Below are positions 42,930 through 53,936 of a stretch of DNA of 64,000 bases, one piece after another. The stretch lies in the NCBI GenBank assembly GCA_944548615.1, contig OX155952.1:37926850-37990849 (forward strand), read 5' to 3'. Position 1 is the first letter of the stretch; the number at the start of each line of letters is the position of its first letter. A model generated the notes under the pieces. It searched no databases, was not told the origin of the DNA, and saw only the letters and a list, made by a program, of their open reading frames with translations. The stretch comes from Micropterix aruncella. Its lineage: Eukaryota > Arthropoda > Insecta > Lepidoptera > Micropterigidae. A program made the position numbers and the translations under genes.

Positions 42930-43135
42930 TTTACACGGCACGATTCGCTTGATAGTGGCGGTGCACGCCACCGCCTTTTGGTCTCTTAACCTCCCCACAG
43001 TTCCCCACTCCCACAGGCGACCCCGTCCCACGCCATCGCATTCGTCCAACCGACTTCGCCGACCAGACAAAAAGAAAGAGCCGCGCCGAGCCATCGGCCG
43101 CCGCGCCAACACAGTGCACGTCTAGATAGCGAGCT
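42930..43135 (+). repeat. Family E repeat copy 2 in a GC-rich block
   Basis: Starts with the Family E match (42,933-42,998). The following 140 bp are GC-rich and CpG-rich ('gccgcgccgagccatcggccgccgcgcc'-like composition). Three overlapping frames on both strands reflect composition; no coding call is made. Confidence 0.55.
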
Positions 43136-43551
43136 AATTCAATGGGGATTCGCTAACGTTTTTACGACTTTAAATTACACACTCTACGAAAGTTTCCCAA
43201 TGAGAAAATACCCCATCAGATGGAAACTTTATAGTATTTTTCAGAAGCCGACGCGCAGGCGAAAACCCGATTTCTAAAGTTTTGTAACGCCCGTTTCTTT
43301 ACGTTGCTAATCTAAGTTTTCGGAATCGTGTTTGGACTTAATCTTGTGATAAGCTGCGTTATGGTGTCTATGGCGTAATCCCCAATTTTACTACAAATAA
43401 GCCGTGCACGTGGCTGTATTGGAACAGACGCGTAAACACGCCAAACTTAATGCGTGAATAGAGGTGTCTATTCTCACACTAAAAGTTATAAGTCAGGCAT
43501 GAAAGTTTTCTAATGACTTTTATACCTTCCACTTCTATTTTTAGTCGTTAA
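43136..43551. other. No gene seen
   Basis: Sequence of mixed composition between the GC-rich block and the broken gene; no repeat or motif recognised. Confidence 0.4.
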
Positions 43552-43587
43552 AAACGGGCGATTATTACATTTTTTATATGCCAATAT

Positions 43588-44136
43588 TTGCCTCTTAGAA
43601 ACCGCCTTCTATGTGCTGCTGTCTATTCTTCGTTCAGCCGCGTTCCCTGGGAAGATACTACTGCTGATGCTGAGGATGTATTTGAGGATGAAGATTACGT
43701 ACGCGGCACCGGCCTGGTGATCCCACGGGAGGTGAACGTCGGGCAGAGAAACGTATGGGGAACCCCAAGGTAAGTTCGATACGAGGCTCTGGAAAGCGAC
43801 TTTGGCGAAACACAGTCCGTGGAGGAATAGGTGAAGCGCCTCGCGCGCGCTATGTACCAAAGGGCTGACACCTTGCCGCACGAGCGCATTCGTCAGCTCG
43901 CTCCGCTGCGCACCAAGCCGCCAGATGTCCGGAATCTGTACTCGCGCAGTCTGATAGATTAGCAAACTGCCAGCGACAGCAGTCATTCGCCGCAGAGGAT
44001 GCCATTTACTCCCGCATCAAAGATTATTACTATAAGACGCTTGTACCATCGGGCGCCTCTCGAGAAACCTACCGCAGGGCGCATAGACCTAAGACGCCAC
44101 ACCCATAAGCCGGGTCGATTGGCCCAACTTACCTGA
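43588..44136 (+). pseudogene. Broken gene of unknown function, three in-frame stops
   Basis: One frame from at least 43,588 to a TGA at 44,134 is protein-like throughout, interrupted only by TAA (43,771), TAG (43,828) and TAG (43,960). Each stop is one C-to-T change from a Gln codon. Readable parts are an acidic segment (EDVFEDEDYVRGTG), VIPREVNVGQRNVWGTPR, RYEALESDFGETQSVEE, VKRLARAMYQRADTLPHERI, RQLAPLRTKPPDVRNLY and PASKIITIRRLYHRAPLEKP. The 'R-I-x-x-L-A' pattern faintly recalls THEG-type repeats, but that is a guess. GC content is well above the flanks. The first stop makes 'aag|gtaagt', which looks like a splice donor, and 'cctcttag' at 43,598 looks like an acceptor, so a real 171-bp exon is an alternative. 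The opposite strand is also open for 125 codons. Confidence 0.4.
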
Positions 44137-46560
44137 AGCCATTACATTACAGAAAACTATACAAGTCATTATTGTGTGAAAAAAAAACGAGTAAATATTA
44201 TTAATCGAATAAATATATCGAAAAATAATCTTATTACCAGTTAATATTGACAAATTACCCGTTTTCGTACTACATATACCATGACTAAAGACATTTTTTT
44301 TAAATGTATAAATATCAAGAAAAATAATATAATTCTCCATTTCTCATTATCGGTTGTAAATGGACAGTTAGGCTTCGTCGCTCGTCGCAACGACACGTTC
44401 TACGCCCCACACACGCCCACACAGCCGACGCTACAAAATAAAATCGTGCCTAACCCGCTATAGTTATGGCATTATGTGATTAGAATGTGTATAAAGAGAA
44501 TATCAATATAAAAATGCACTGCTTTAAATGCTTTAATTGACACTTACCTATTGTTCGCTATGTATTATTACAGTTTATCTATTTCGTGACATTCTAATTG
44601 AAAGAATTTGCATTTTTTTAAATTTAAATTTGTGATTGATATTAGTCCGATATTTTTGATAAGTTACACCCTTAGATTCTCGTTTAAGCAAAGCCACGTC
44701 TCTGAAATCTTGCAAATCGTTATATTTCTCCAAATATTTTTATATAATTTCAAGTGGTTGGTAACATACTGCTTTTTGCTGTCTCATTCTAATGCTCATT
44801 AAAGTGACAAGATGCAAAGGAAAGCGCATTGACGTGATAATTATCGAACAATATTCAAAAACAATATTCTTATCTTTTTTCTAGCATATCGTCGCTCTCT
44901 ATGTGAGACCTCGTACATGCCAACAAGCAAACTTTCCCGGGGGTCGGAAAACTAAATAACTTCGTTCTCGAGATGTTTTTTTAAAATATTTTACTATACT
45001 AACGATCGATATCGTCAAAGGTTAAGTTATTTGCAAGGAATTACTACTACGCAGGTATGAGGTGACACCGGATAAAATCATCAATTCATGCCTAAAAGAG
45101 GCCACTGCAATGAGCAATGATTCAGAGCGTGATTTTACACCCATAACAATTAAAAAACGATTTTTTGGTACGTTCGATGTCTCACATATTGATCGACGAT
45201 ATGTGAGAAAGAAATGAAAGAATACCATCAAAAAGTGCCAAAAATAGAGGCATGACATTATTTGATTATTTGAACGGATTCTCCTGATATATTTTTTGTG
45301 TCGGTTCATATGAGTAAAGTCGAGTTTTGCTTGCTAAAAGTAACCCATATTTCTCGTTATTATACAGGATGATTCGGGCCTGACCTTCTCAAATCCCAGT
45401 AATCTTCAGAGAACAAAGCTTGTCTTCACACTCGATAAATGGACATACTCAGACGGGTGTGTTGCTCCATTAGTCTAAAGAAAATATCAGATTGCACTTA
45501 GCGCGACCCGTCTCACGGTTTTTTTTTTGTCTTTTCGGTTATCTTCAGACACATCAAACATCAGACTTATGGCCAACGCGAGACACGAGCATTTCATCTT
45601 TTATGTCGCAGACTGTGGCGACGCGCCATCTTGCCTCCTTTTCGTCGGTCCTCGTCGCCCCCGTGATGACAAATTTATGATTTTAGGAATGGCGTCTACG
45701 TCACTGCGGGGATCGATTCCCGCCATTTATTCATATAGATATCACTGCGAAATAGAAAAATCGGATTTCGCATAACATACCCTACCCATACCCATACGTC
45801 GAAGAGTCTAATAGGCAATATTCGCATGAGACTTTTTTAAGATATCTGATCCGATAAACATGGTTCCTTTTTTATAGCGCAGTAGATTGCTCAACGTCGT
45901 ACTTCAATTTGGCAACCAGGATTTTACTACGAAACGCAACGTGTATATAGCACTCACAGTTCCAAAAAAATATTAATCTATTATTAATATGTTCGTATAA
46001 CAGTATAGTGACGCACAATACGAGTATATGGTACTCTAAACACGCCTTTACGGTATAAAATATTAGTATAAAAACAAACGAATCTTTTAGTCGTAGCTCT
46101 TTTATTTTAATATTATTTACATACAGATGTTATTGATTAATTTGGTATAGGGTAAAAGCCGAATAGTTGTCTCAGTCGGATACATGCCCCGGTTTTGAAT
46201 ATACATTACTTTGTTAGGGATGTAGGTAACGTTAGCACTTTACTATAATTAGAAGTTCCCTTCCCGCAGGCCGCAGTGCCATTCAAGCCGTCGGAGTAGG
46301 TGCACGCGTATTGTCCGTGTGAGCAAAAATCTTCTGCAGCTAAATTTTGACGGGCGTCAAAATTATATCGAAACGTAATTTCTATTGATTATTTTTATTA
46401 CTGATTGTGGTTTCAGTCAACCTTTTGTTTCTTTGCATACAGGACAGACATTAAACATAACCGTCAACCAGTACAAGAGACGGGTGGGTCACTGGCTCTC
46501 GAATTCTACAAGATGAATGCGAAAGTATGATATATTAAAATATTATATTTCTCACCATAA
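44137..46560. other. No gene seen
   Basis: AT-rich. An 82-codon plus frame at 45,527-45,775 (MANARHEHFIFYVADCG within it) is GC-richer and somewhat protein-like but has no recognised domain or second exon. A 95-codon minus frame at 45,022-45,309 is unsupported. Confidence 0.4.
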
Positions 46561-46795
46561 ATTATAAGATATACAGATAATATACCGTGTATATTATAAT
46601 ATATTATATTTCATTATGCTGTACTATATTATATATGATACATTATTTATATGTTCTCATATATGATATTATAATATATTATTTTATTTATTTATTATAT
46701 GATATTAAATTATATTTTCTTATATTGTTATGTTATATTATAATATTTATAATATATTATGCTAAGTTATATTATGTATTGTTTTTTGTATGAGA
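46561..46795. repeat. TATTATA-type low-complexity region
   Basis: About 230 bp of irregular 'atattata' motifs. The Tyr/Ile-rich frame across it is an artefact. Confidence 0.8.
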
Positions 46796-47419
46796 CGGAA
46801 GAAGGACAGCAGGCAAGGCGCACAGGCTCAGCAAATACCACAGAACTTTATATCCATCACCACAACATAAGCGTATACCTAGTGGGATAATGTAATCCTG
46901 ACAAGTAATGCCCTCTAGCGATTTTTATATTATGTTTGTTTTTTGAATGTATTAAAAAATTAACGCAATTATTCTATGTAATTATAAAAAACCCTTTAAG
47001 GAGCATGAGATATAATGTGTCCCATAATAATAAAAACTATTTATAAATTATCCAATACGAATAATTTATAAATTTATTTTTTCTGTTATTGAGATATCAG
47101 AATTTTAATATAAGCAAAAAAAATATTGTTTTAAAATATACCGTATTTATTTTTTAAATATAGCAAATGGCTAACAAATTTTGGTGATTTAAAAAAAATT
47201 AAAATATTTATGGCGACTTCTTCAATTAGATTTTTTTAGTACCTACGTATTATTTCTGAGTTAAATAATAATTTAATAAAATTTTGGAAAAACTTGTAAC
47301 TTTGCATCTTTTTGGACCACAGTAACACTTATGCCTCATCAATTTATACAAAATATATTTAACTAATTTTCAGAAAACTTGACATGTATGTTATTTACAT
47401 CAGTATTTAACAGTTTTAG
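46796..47419. other. No gene seen
   Basis: AT-rich sequence with no repeat or coding signal. Confidence 0.4.
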
Positions 47420-47620
47420 ATATCAAAAAATGTTCTACTCTACCGCAAAGCTTATGGTCCGCAAAGGGTTGAACAACAACTGATGAACTGCTTAGAGAAA
47501 AATAAACTGATAGCTGATGTACAATATGTTAGAGGTAACATGGACATGCTAAGACGGGAGCAAAGGGAACGTTATACGGCCCTGAACCTTGCTGTGGCGT
47601 ACGAAAAAACCTTGCAAACC
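47420..47620 (+). other. Open frame with heptad-like, charged residues
   Basis: Sixty-seven codons without stop. From about residue 9 the residues are RKAYGPQRVEQQLMNCLEK, NKLIADVQYVRGNMDMLRRE and QRERYTALNLAVAYEKTLQ: highly charged and compatible with a coiled coil. It is preceded by 'aacagttttag', a passable 3' splice acceptor, and ends with TAA at 47,621. The frame continues, after that stop, in phase into the LINE fragment downstream, so it could be an unfamiliar part of that element. I cannot assign it. Confidence 0.3.
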
Positions 47621-47623
47621 TAA

Positions 47624-48112
47624 CAAATATGTTTAGAACAATCCGTCAACCACTGGAACAACACGCCAGGGTTGAATCATTCCAAAGCGCTAATTAAGGC
47701 TTACGACCGTAAGACGGCTCGTGAGGCCTTATCGCTAAATAGGAACAATCTACGCATACTGGTGAGGGCGCTCACGGGGCATTGCGGCCTGAACAAACAC
47801 ATGTACAACCTCAACCTCCGAGACACTAAAATGTTCAGGTTCTGCCAAGGGCAAGATGAAACTCCCCTGCACCTCATATGTAAGTATGGCCCGCTGATGC
47901 TCAAAAGATACACCCACTTGGGTGGTCATTACCTCCAACCTGAGGAGGTAAAACAATCTGGTGGCAAAAGCCTGTTGCGGTTCTTAAATGACACGAGGCG
48001 TAGCGCAGAACTAGTAGGTGGCGAACACAATAGATCAGCAATGGTCGCAGTATTACAAGGCTCATAAAGACCTTAGAAAATCCCCACTCAACAAATAATA
48101 ATAATAATAACA
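47624..48112 (+). mobile_element. 5'-truncated R1/I-type LINE, region after RNase H
   Basis: The open frame to 48,067 reads NHWNNTPGLNHSKALI, AREALSLNRNNLRILVRALT then GHCGLNKHMYNLNLRD. The LTGHC..N.H block and following Cys/His segment are typical of the C-terminus after RNase H in R1/I-type elements. The usual CX2CX8HX4C knuckle is damaged: it reads FRFCQGQDETPLHLICKY, with Phe in place of the first Cys and the last Cys shifted. A (AATA)/(ATA)n-like tail follows at 48,094-48,110. RT and RNase H are absent. Confidence 0.8.
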
Positions 48113-49790
48113 TGGAGTATATACATATAATTATAAACCATATTATATACATATAATAATAAAACCATATAATATACATATAATTATGTATAGTAAATTT
48201 ATGTCTGTCTCAGGATTTGAAATAACTGTCTGCAGTGGTGTCTATATAATGCATCACATTACTCAATAATTATATGCAGAAGTGGCGGCAGTCACGTGGC
48301 TCGGTTAATGCAGCCGTTTCGGCCCATGTGCTGCAGCCGAAGTCGTAAAGGCGGGCTACCCGCAACATGCGGCACCCATAGTCACAGCCACAGAGTAGTT
48401 ACCATCACCTGTAACCGCAGCCAGGCGATCCAAAACCCCAGCCTCGGCAAGACCTGCAATCCGACTTTTCCTTAATTGGAAGTAAAAAACGGGTTTGTGA
48501 TTTCATTTTAGTGAAAACTTCATTAAAAAGGCTCCATAACAAAGCTCCAGAGCTAGCGATGACATGCTTTTGCTGTCTACAAATATCTTAATATATCCCG
48601 TGGTCCAATGATTGCGGCGCAAAGTGGGATGACGTATATTTTGAATAACAATAGTAAAAAATCTAAAAAAACACCCTTTTTACTTTAAAGTACGGCATTT
48701 CAAAGCAAAAAAATAAATAACCACTTTTAGTGGTCGTGTAAGCCACGTATGTAATGTTTTATAGTATTTGAGTGTAAAAGTGTGGAGCGCTTTTTCTTCA
48801 AACCAAACTATCATAATGCTTCTTACTAAAATGTTTCCCAGACTGCTAAGATACGCTGTTTTGTTATAGAGTTCCAGTGCCTACATCTCGATTCTATCGA
48901 TCCCGAAAACAATTTATGACCAAAGTACATCTCAAGACGATTCAAACCAGCCATAATACGTCAAGTATTCGTTGATCCGTTATTGATTTCCAGTGTCTAT
49001 CTTCCGCTTCCAATATCAGACCCTGTTAGGAAATCATTTGCGTCAAAATAATCGTAATTTCACAACGGAAAGGGTTAGGCTAGTGGTTACACAAGAGAAG
49101 ATCGTGTAGATCTTGATGGAATTTAAAAATGCGAGCTGAGCAAAAAAAATAGGTTGTCCACAAAAGAAGTTTTCAAGAAAAAAATATTACGATAGTATAT
49201 CGATATTATCCAATCACATGATTTATTTGTTTATAATAAATATTTTAGTAATAAAATAATTAAACTTGTTGCTATCAGTATCGCAATACAAGCAAATCGC
49301 TTTATTGCCCCGATTTATTGCCAGACAATAGGAGCAATTGTCTGGCATCGTCTTTTGAGACCTTTCAAATATCGGAAAGTCAAATAAATTATTATAAAAA
49401 ATCGCTGTGATCGAGACGATTGACTAAAATAGATGGGTTTGTTTTCTCTGCGTCAACAAGGGCCCAAATCTTCGGTAATAATTGGGGAGCCAGCGACAAA
49501 AAAGTGCAAGAGTTTTGTAAAAGCTGATACTTTCAGATCAGACAGTATTTTGACCATAGAATGCCGGGGTAGAGTCAGCAGGCCAGACTCCGGGACAAAG
49601 GTATTTTTTTAATTAGTACCCCTAAGATGTTATGGAAAAGCTGAAAATTCATCAGTAGATAGTGGAGGCAATAAAGAACTCGAAACAAATAGTCGGACTG
49701 ATTAAAAATATAACGCGTAGCGTCAGCATTGCTCCATGCATGTCACATAAAAGAAGACCCTGCAAATACGCCGGTACGTATTCGCCGGTA
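48113..49790. other. No gene seen
   Basis: A GC-richer patch at 48,280-48,460 ('gcagccgtttcggcccatgtgctgcagcc') has no coding signal or match in the window; the rest is AT-rich. Confidence 0.4.
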
Positions 49791-50065
49791 CGGCCCGGTG
49801 GCATAGTGGTTAGGTCGTCTGATCTTACATTGTAAGATCCCGGGTTCGATTCCCGCTGGGTCACCATTGTTCGTTGGGATAGAATTAACGGAATTGCATT
49901 TTAAGTTCTGTCGATCGAATGCACTTCGATCGAATAACAAGACACACATGTTACACATCCACATACATATACACACGTCATAGTAGGGTTGGTTGTAAGA
50001 GATTGTCAATAAACCCGCCAATTGTGATTTTCACAATAAAGAGTAGAAACAAACAAACAAACATA
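49791..50065 (+). mobile_element. tRNA-derived SINE, copy 4 (full length)
   Basis: The head GGCCCGG pairs fully with CTGGGTC across the cloverleaf; A box 'tggcatagtgg' and B box 'ggttcgattcc' are intact. Part of the 3' palindrome ('catatgac') is deleted compared with copies 2 and 3. The tail is 'aataaagagtagaaac(aaac)n'. The 'tcgatcgaatgcacttcgatcgaat' stretch is a small internal duplication. Confidence 0.93.
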
Positions 50066-51099
50066 TTACGCATGGGTCTAATGTGCCGCGCAATATAAGG
50101 GTCAATGTTTGTGACGTGTTGTGATAGTAATGGTGACGCCATGCATTCTATTGTTAAGCAGTCTGAGCATTTATTTCGAGTTCTGTATTACATTCAATGT
50201 CTACTGATGAACTTTAGGCTTTTCCAAAACACTTTAGGGATACTAATGAAAATCACACCTTTCACAGTACGCAAGCGCCAGGTGTCCCGGAGTCTGGTCC
50301 TGCTGACTCTACTTCAGCATTATATGGCCAAAATAGTCTCTGATTTGAAAGTATCAACTTTTACAAAACTTTTGCTGTTTTTTTGTCGCTGCCTCTTGGA
50401 CTGTAAGGTCGTTCGGAGGATAGACTTTTAATACTATAAACGCTGCGATCGGCTAGGGGGACTATACAATTATTGAGATAAGGTATATAATAATATTTTA
50501 AATGTATTCGAATCGATACGTCTCGACCGCCAAATACGCGCACGAATACATTACTGTCTCCTTGGAATGGTTTCTGTGAAAGGAATGGTCTGTCATATGG
50601 CGCGCTCAACCGCTGGTCATCTCAGAATACTAATATTCAAGAGAGGGATGAACGGGCCACATCTGCGTTAACAAATCAAATCGTCCTTCAAGATCTCAAC
50701 CGCAGCTTCATTTAAATTCTCGCTCCAGCTGACAGAGCCGGGGAAGGATAAATAATGAACAGCTTTCCAATAAGCAGTCGTATTTAAATATCACTTGATA
50801 GCTATTAGATGATATATTAATTGAAACGCGGCGTGTTTGGCAATAGCAGTCAACTCATGCGGGATTAATTTTAAAATCAATGACTCTAAATTTTAAATTC
50901 ACTCTAATGCGTTTCGATAATAAGTATAGCGTCATATTAATTTAAGAAAATATATAAATAAAAAAAAATAAAAAAATGGAGTTAAAAAAATAAATACACA
51001 AAGGCGAGTTTAGTGTCACATGGCAAGATCTTGCAACTAAGCTAGTCGTACAATGCAATGGTACATGCGCGAGTAGTGGAAATAAAATAATATTTACCA
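50066..51099. other. No gene seen
   Basis: A 108-codon plus frame (50,105-50,431) and an overlapping 82-codon minus frame have no recognisable motifs. Confidence 0.4.
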
Positions 51100-51225
51100 A
51101 ATACGTTATTCTGCGCAAAATACATACAACTATATTTAAAACTAAGAATGCCCGAGAAAAAAAATCGGGAGAGGAAGGAGAGAGAAATGAAAGAACTGTG
51201 TACTTCTTAGAAAAGTAATACTTTT
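51100..51225. repeat. Family G repeat, copy 1
   Basis: 'ttctgcgcaaaatacatac', 'ctatatttaaaactaag', 'gaatgaaag'-like and 'tacttcttagaaaagtaat' recur at 56,990-57,125. Likely a piece of a dispersed LINE 3' region. Confidence 0.7.
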
Positions 51226-51744
51226 TAGGTGAGTCTTGAACGATTCTAAAGAAGGTGAGATTCGTATATTTGCCGAGAGATCGCTCTAGAGTCTTACACC
51301 ATGAACATATGAAGAGTAGTAGTTGAAATTAGTATTATGAGGAGGAATTTTGAGTAAATTATTAGAGGCTAACCGAAGAACAAGACCGTGGAAATTTAAT
51401 GATTCGAAAAGATTGTGGAGTGGAATTGTGTTGATTGCGAGATTATGCGATAGAAAAGGGCAAGTACAGTCAACGAAATATTATTTGACAAAAGTGTCGT
51501 TAGCACATTGGTACCTTTTCACACCTCTCTTCGAATGTCTGATGGCTTGATATGGTTAGACTAAATCGCCTTGATCGCTTAATAATTATTATTATTTATA
51601 CGTATCAATTTTCAAGCAAAAACACTAATAATAACATTTTCTTCCGAATCTTTCAATGACAGCTGAATAAGCAATAGAATTAATTCAAGTGATAGGATAA
51701 AGTGAAAGCTTTGACTGAACTGAAAATAATAATGCGAACGCAAT
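51226..51744. other. No gene seen
   Basis: May continue the Family G element ('tgaggaggaattttgagtaaa'), but no second copy here confirms it. Confidence 0.35.
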
Positions 51745-52025
51745 GATCATTAACTTGGTAAGTAGCTAAACGATTAGGACTATTAATTAGTGAAACACTA
51801 ACAGTTCGATTTCGAAATCATTAGTAATTAGTGTGTATTTAAATATATCTCTATGAAGTACACATTTTACAATAATTGTTATGACCGAATTTAACATGGT
51901 AAGTAGCTAACCTATTAAGACTATTAATTAGTGTAACAGTAACAGTTCGATTTTGAAATCATCAGTATTTAGTGCGTATTTTAATATATCTGTCTGAAAT
52001 ACACATTTTACAATTATTGTTAGGT
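51745..52025 (+). repeat. Tandem duplication, 2 x ~141 bp
   Basis: 'ggtaagtagctaa' at 51,757 and 51,898 open two aligned copies containing 'ctattaattagtg.aaca.taacagttcgattt', 'aatatatct' and 'acacattttacaat.attgtta'. They differ at several sites. Confidence 0.9.
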
Positions 52026-52348
52026 ACATATACAGCAATATTTACTCTAATCTTTGTTGGTATAAAGTTCAAGATGTTATGATCAAACCCGGTGCAGCGG
52101 TCAGTTTGTGCCTTGAAGTATTCCACGCAGGTAGAATCGATCTCCAATAGTAAAATAAACGGTTACAACTTTTTGGGAATCACTGTTTATTTTATGACAT
52201 TTTAACGACACTTTTGTCAAATAATATTTCGTAGACTATATATGAACATTTCTCCTTTGAAGTACTGGCAACCATTTTAAACGTGCCCTATATTCGGAAA
52301 CGTGACCATACTTATATAAAGCCCTATTTAAAATAAAACAACTATATT
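52026..52348. other. No gene seen
   Basis: AT-rich sequence between two tandem duplications, without coding or repeat signal. Confidence 0.35.
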
Positions 52349-52817
52349 GGAAACCTTGTTTCACTTTAATTTATTGGAAAAATAACAATATCATTTAAGT
52401 GGTTTACGCAAAATACGAATATGGAATTAAAACAACTTGTGTTATATGGCTTAAACGGTTTTGTTGTTGTTACTATCTCTTCGAACCTTTATCCTCTTAA
52501 TACCGTTTAAATAACACTTCTTAAATCGGTTTATTATGGTGAAATAAAGACACGGACAACATACATACATGAACCTGAAAACATTACAGTATTTTTTTTG
52601 GAAACCTTGTTTCACTTTAATTTATTGGAAAAATAACAATATCATTTAACTGGTTTACGCAAAATACGAATATGGAATTAAAACAACTTGTGTTATATGG
52701 CTCAAACGGTTGTGTTGTTGTTACTATCTCTTCGAACCTTTATCCTCTTAATACCGTTTAAATAACACTTCTTAAATCGGTTTATTATGGTGAAATAAAG
52801 ACACGGACAACATACAT
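52349..52817 (+). repeat. Family H repeat, tandem duplication with 251-bp period
   Basis: 'ggaaaccttgtttcacttta' begins at 52,349 and 52,600, and the copies are almost identical through 'taccgtttaaataacacttc' and 'atggtgaaataaagacacgg'. The second copy is broken at 52,817 by a LINE and resumes at 53,902. A diverged single copy of its end lies at 56.3 kb. Confidence 0.93.
52805..52817. repeat. Target-site duplication, left copy
   Basis: GGACAACATACAT, repeated exactly at 53,889-53,901 on the other side of the LINE insertion. Confidence 0.93.
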
Positions 52818-53888
52818 GTAGTAGTAGTAGTAGATGGAGTGGGGGGCTTGTTTCCAGCCCTTGATGTCACCTAGATCTGTAAGGTCTTTTGTAACTACCC
52901 ACTGTGTGGTTAGGTCAATGGTCAGCTAGTAGCCCGGTACTTCTTACCAGTCCAAGTAGGTCACTGACCTTCAAGTTGGGCAGATCGCTGGGTTCGAGAA
53001 AGGCTCGTCCCAGTAAACTGTGTCTTTTGGCGGCGAGCCCTGGACAGCGGCCAACAATGTGTATGCTGTCTTCAGGTTCCTCGGCACATATTCGGCAATC
53101 CTTGCTCTCAGTCAAGCCAAGGTTGAATAGATGAGCTCTAAGGGTCGTGTGTCCGGTGAGGAGACCGATAGTGGTTCTAAGGTTCTTCTTGCTCATGTCA
53201 AGTAGGGCCTTGGTTTTCTTCTGTAGTGGTTGCTCCATCATGGCTTTTGCCTGGCGACATCCCTGACTCTGTTTCCAGGAAGCCCGATGTTCCTGCTCCA
53301 AGCAGTCCCTGATGATTTTCTTACCTGTAGCGAAGGGGACCCCTACAGCTGGCACCACTGGGCAATCCAGTGTGCCCAGTTTTGCCAGTCTGTCGGCCTC
53401 TTCGTTTCCGGGTATGCCTTGGTGACCCGGTATCGATATTAGGGTGATTTTGTTGGATCTTCCCAATTTGTTGAGCTCCTGCATGCAGTCCCAGACCACA
53501 GAAGATTCTGTGGTGGCTTTAGCCAGAGCGTCCAGTGCTGCTCTGCTGTCAGAGCAGATGAGGATTTGTCTGTTTTTTACCTCAAGTCGACTTTGTAGTT
53601 TTATGCATTCCAATATGGCAAGTACCTCGGCTTGGAAAACCGTAGCGTATTGTCCAAGGGGGATGCTGATTCTGTGGTTGGTTTTGGGTCCGTACACGCC
53701 TGCCTCAAAACGTCCATTTGTCCCTGAGCCATCGGTGAACCAGGCGTCTGCGTTGTGGCTTTGAAGCCACTGCGGATTTTTCCATTCTTCCCTGGTGGGG
53801 ATTAGGATTTTATAGGATTTCTCTACCGATTTTTTTTTCCGTAGTCGATCCTGGGTCAGAGTGAATGGGCTTTTGTGGAGGAGGTTTA
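52818..53888 (-). mobile_element. 5'-truncated R1/I-type LINE insertion with 13-bp target-site duplication
   Basis: A 1,071-bp insertion bounded by identical 13-bp repeats. On the minus strand it carries the RNase H and C-terminal part of a LINE polyprotein, a ~97-bp 3' untranslated region and a (CTA)5 tail (plus strand 'tagtagtagtagtag' at 52,819-52,833). The missing 5' part, the tail and the duplication are the marks of target-primed reverse transcription. Confidence 0.95.
52915..53888 (-). pseudogene. LINE polyprotein C-terminus with RNase H domain
   Basis: About 324 open codons. RNase H motifs are in order and complete: DAWFTDGSGTNG (first Asp), VFQAEVLAILEC (Glu), ILICSDSRAALDAL (second Asp) and PGHQGIPGNEEADRLAKLG (His and final Asp). 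This enzyme removes RNA from the RNA/DNA hybrid during retrotransposition. After it come LLTGHTTLRAHLFNLG and the knuckle CRICAEEPEDSIHIVGRC (CX2CX8HX4C). A nominal start further upstream at 53,919 is an artefact: its first ten residues come from flanking DNA beyond the target-site duplication. No RT or endonuclease domain is present, so this is a dead fragment, though with no internal stop. Confidence 0.93.
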
Positions 53889-53936
53889 GGACAACATACA
53901 TACATGAACCTGAAAACATTACAGTATTTTTTTTGG
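53889..53936 (+). repeat. Right target-site duplication and rest of Family H copy 2
   Basis: After GGACAACATACAT the interrupted unit resumes with 'acatgaacctgaaaacatta' and 'cagtattttttttggg', which matches 52,570-52,602, then 'cagtcg' as in the 56.4 kb copy. Confidence 0.9.

Noticed and set aside
44089..44340. Minus-strand exon ending at 'ttcag|gtaagttg' (near 44,130)
   Set aside because: Good donor sequence but the preceding frame is AT-rich, low in complexity and unlike a protein; it also lies against the broken gene on the other strand.
46587..46793. 68-codon Tyr/Ile-rich frame, possible membrane peptide
   Set aside because: Low-complexity 'atattata' region; no support as a gene.
53889..53919. 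Start codon for the RNase H frame at 53,919
   Set aside because: The first ten residues derive from flanking DNA outside the target-site duplication; the element itself starts at 53,888 and is 5'-truncated.
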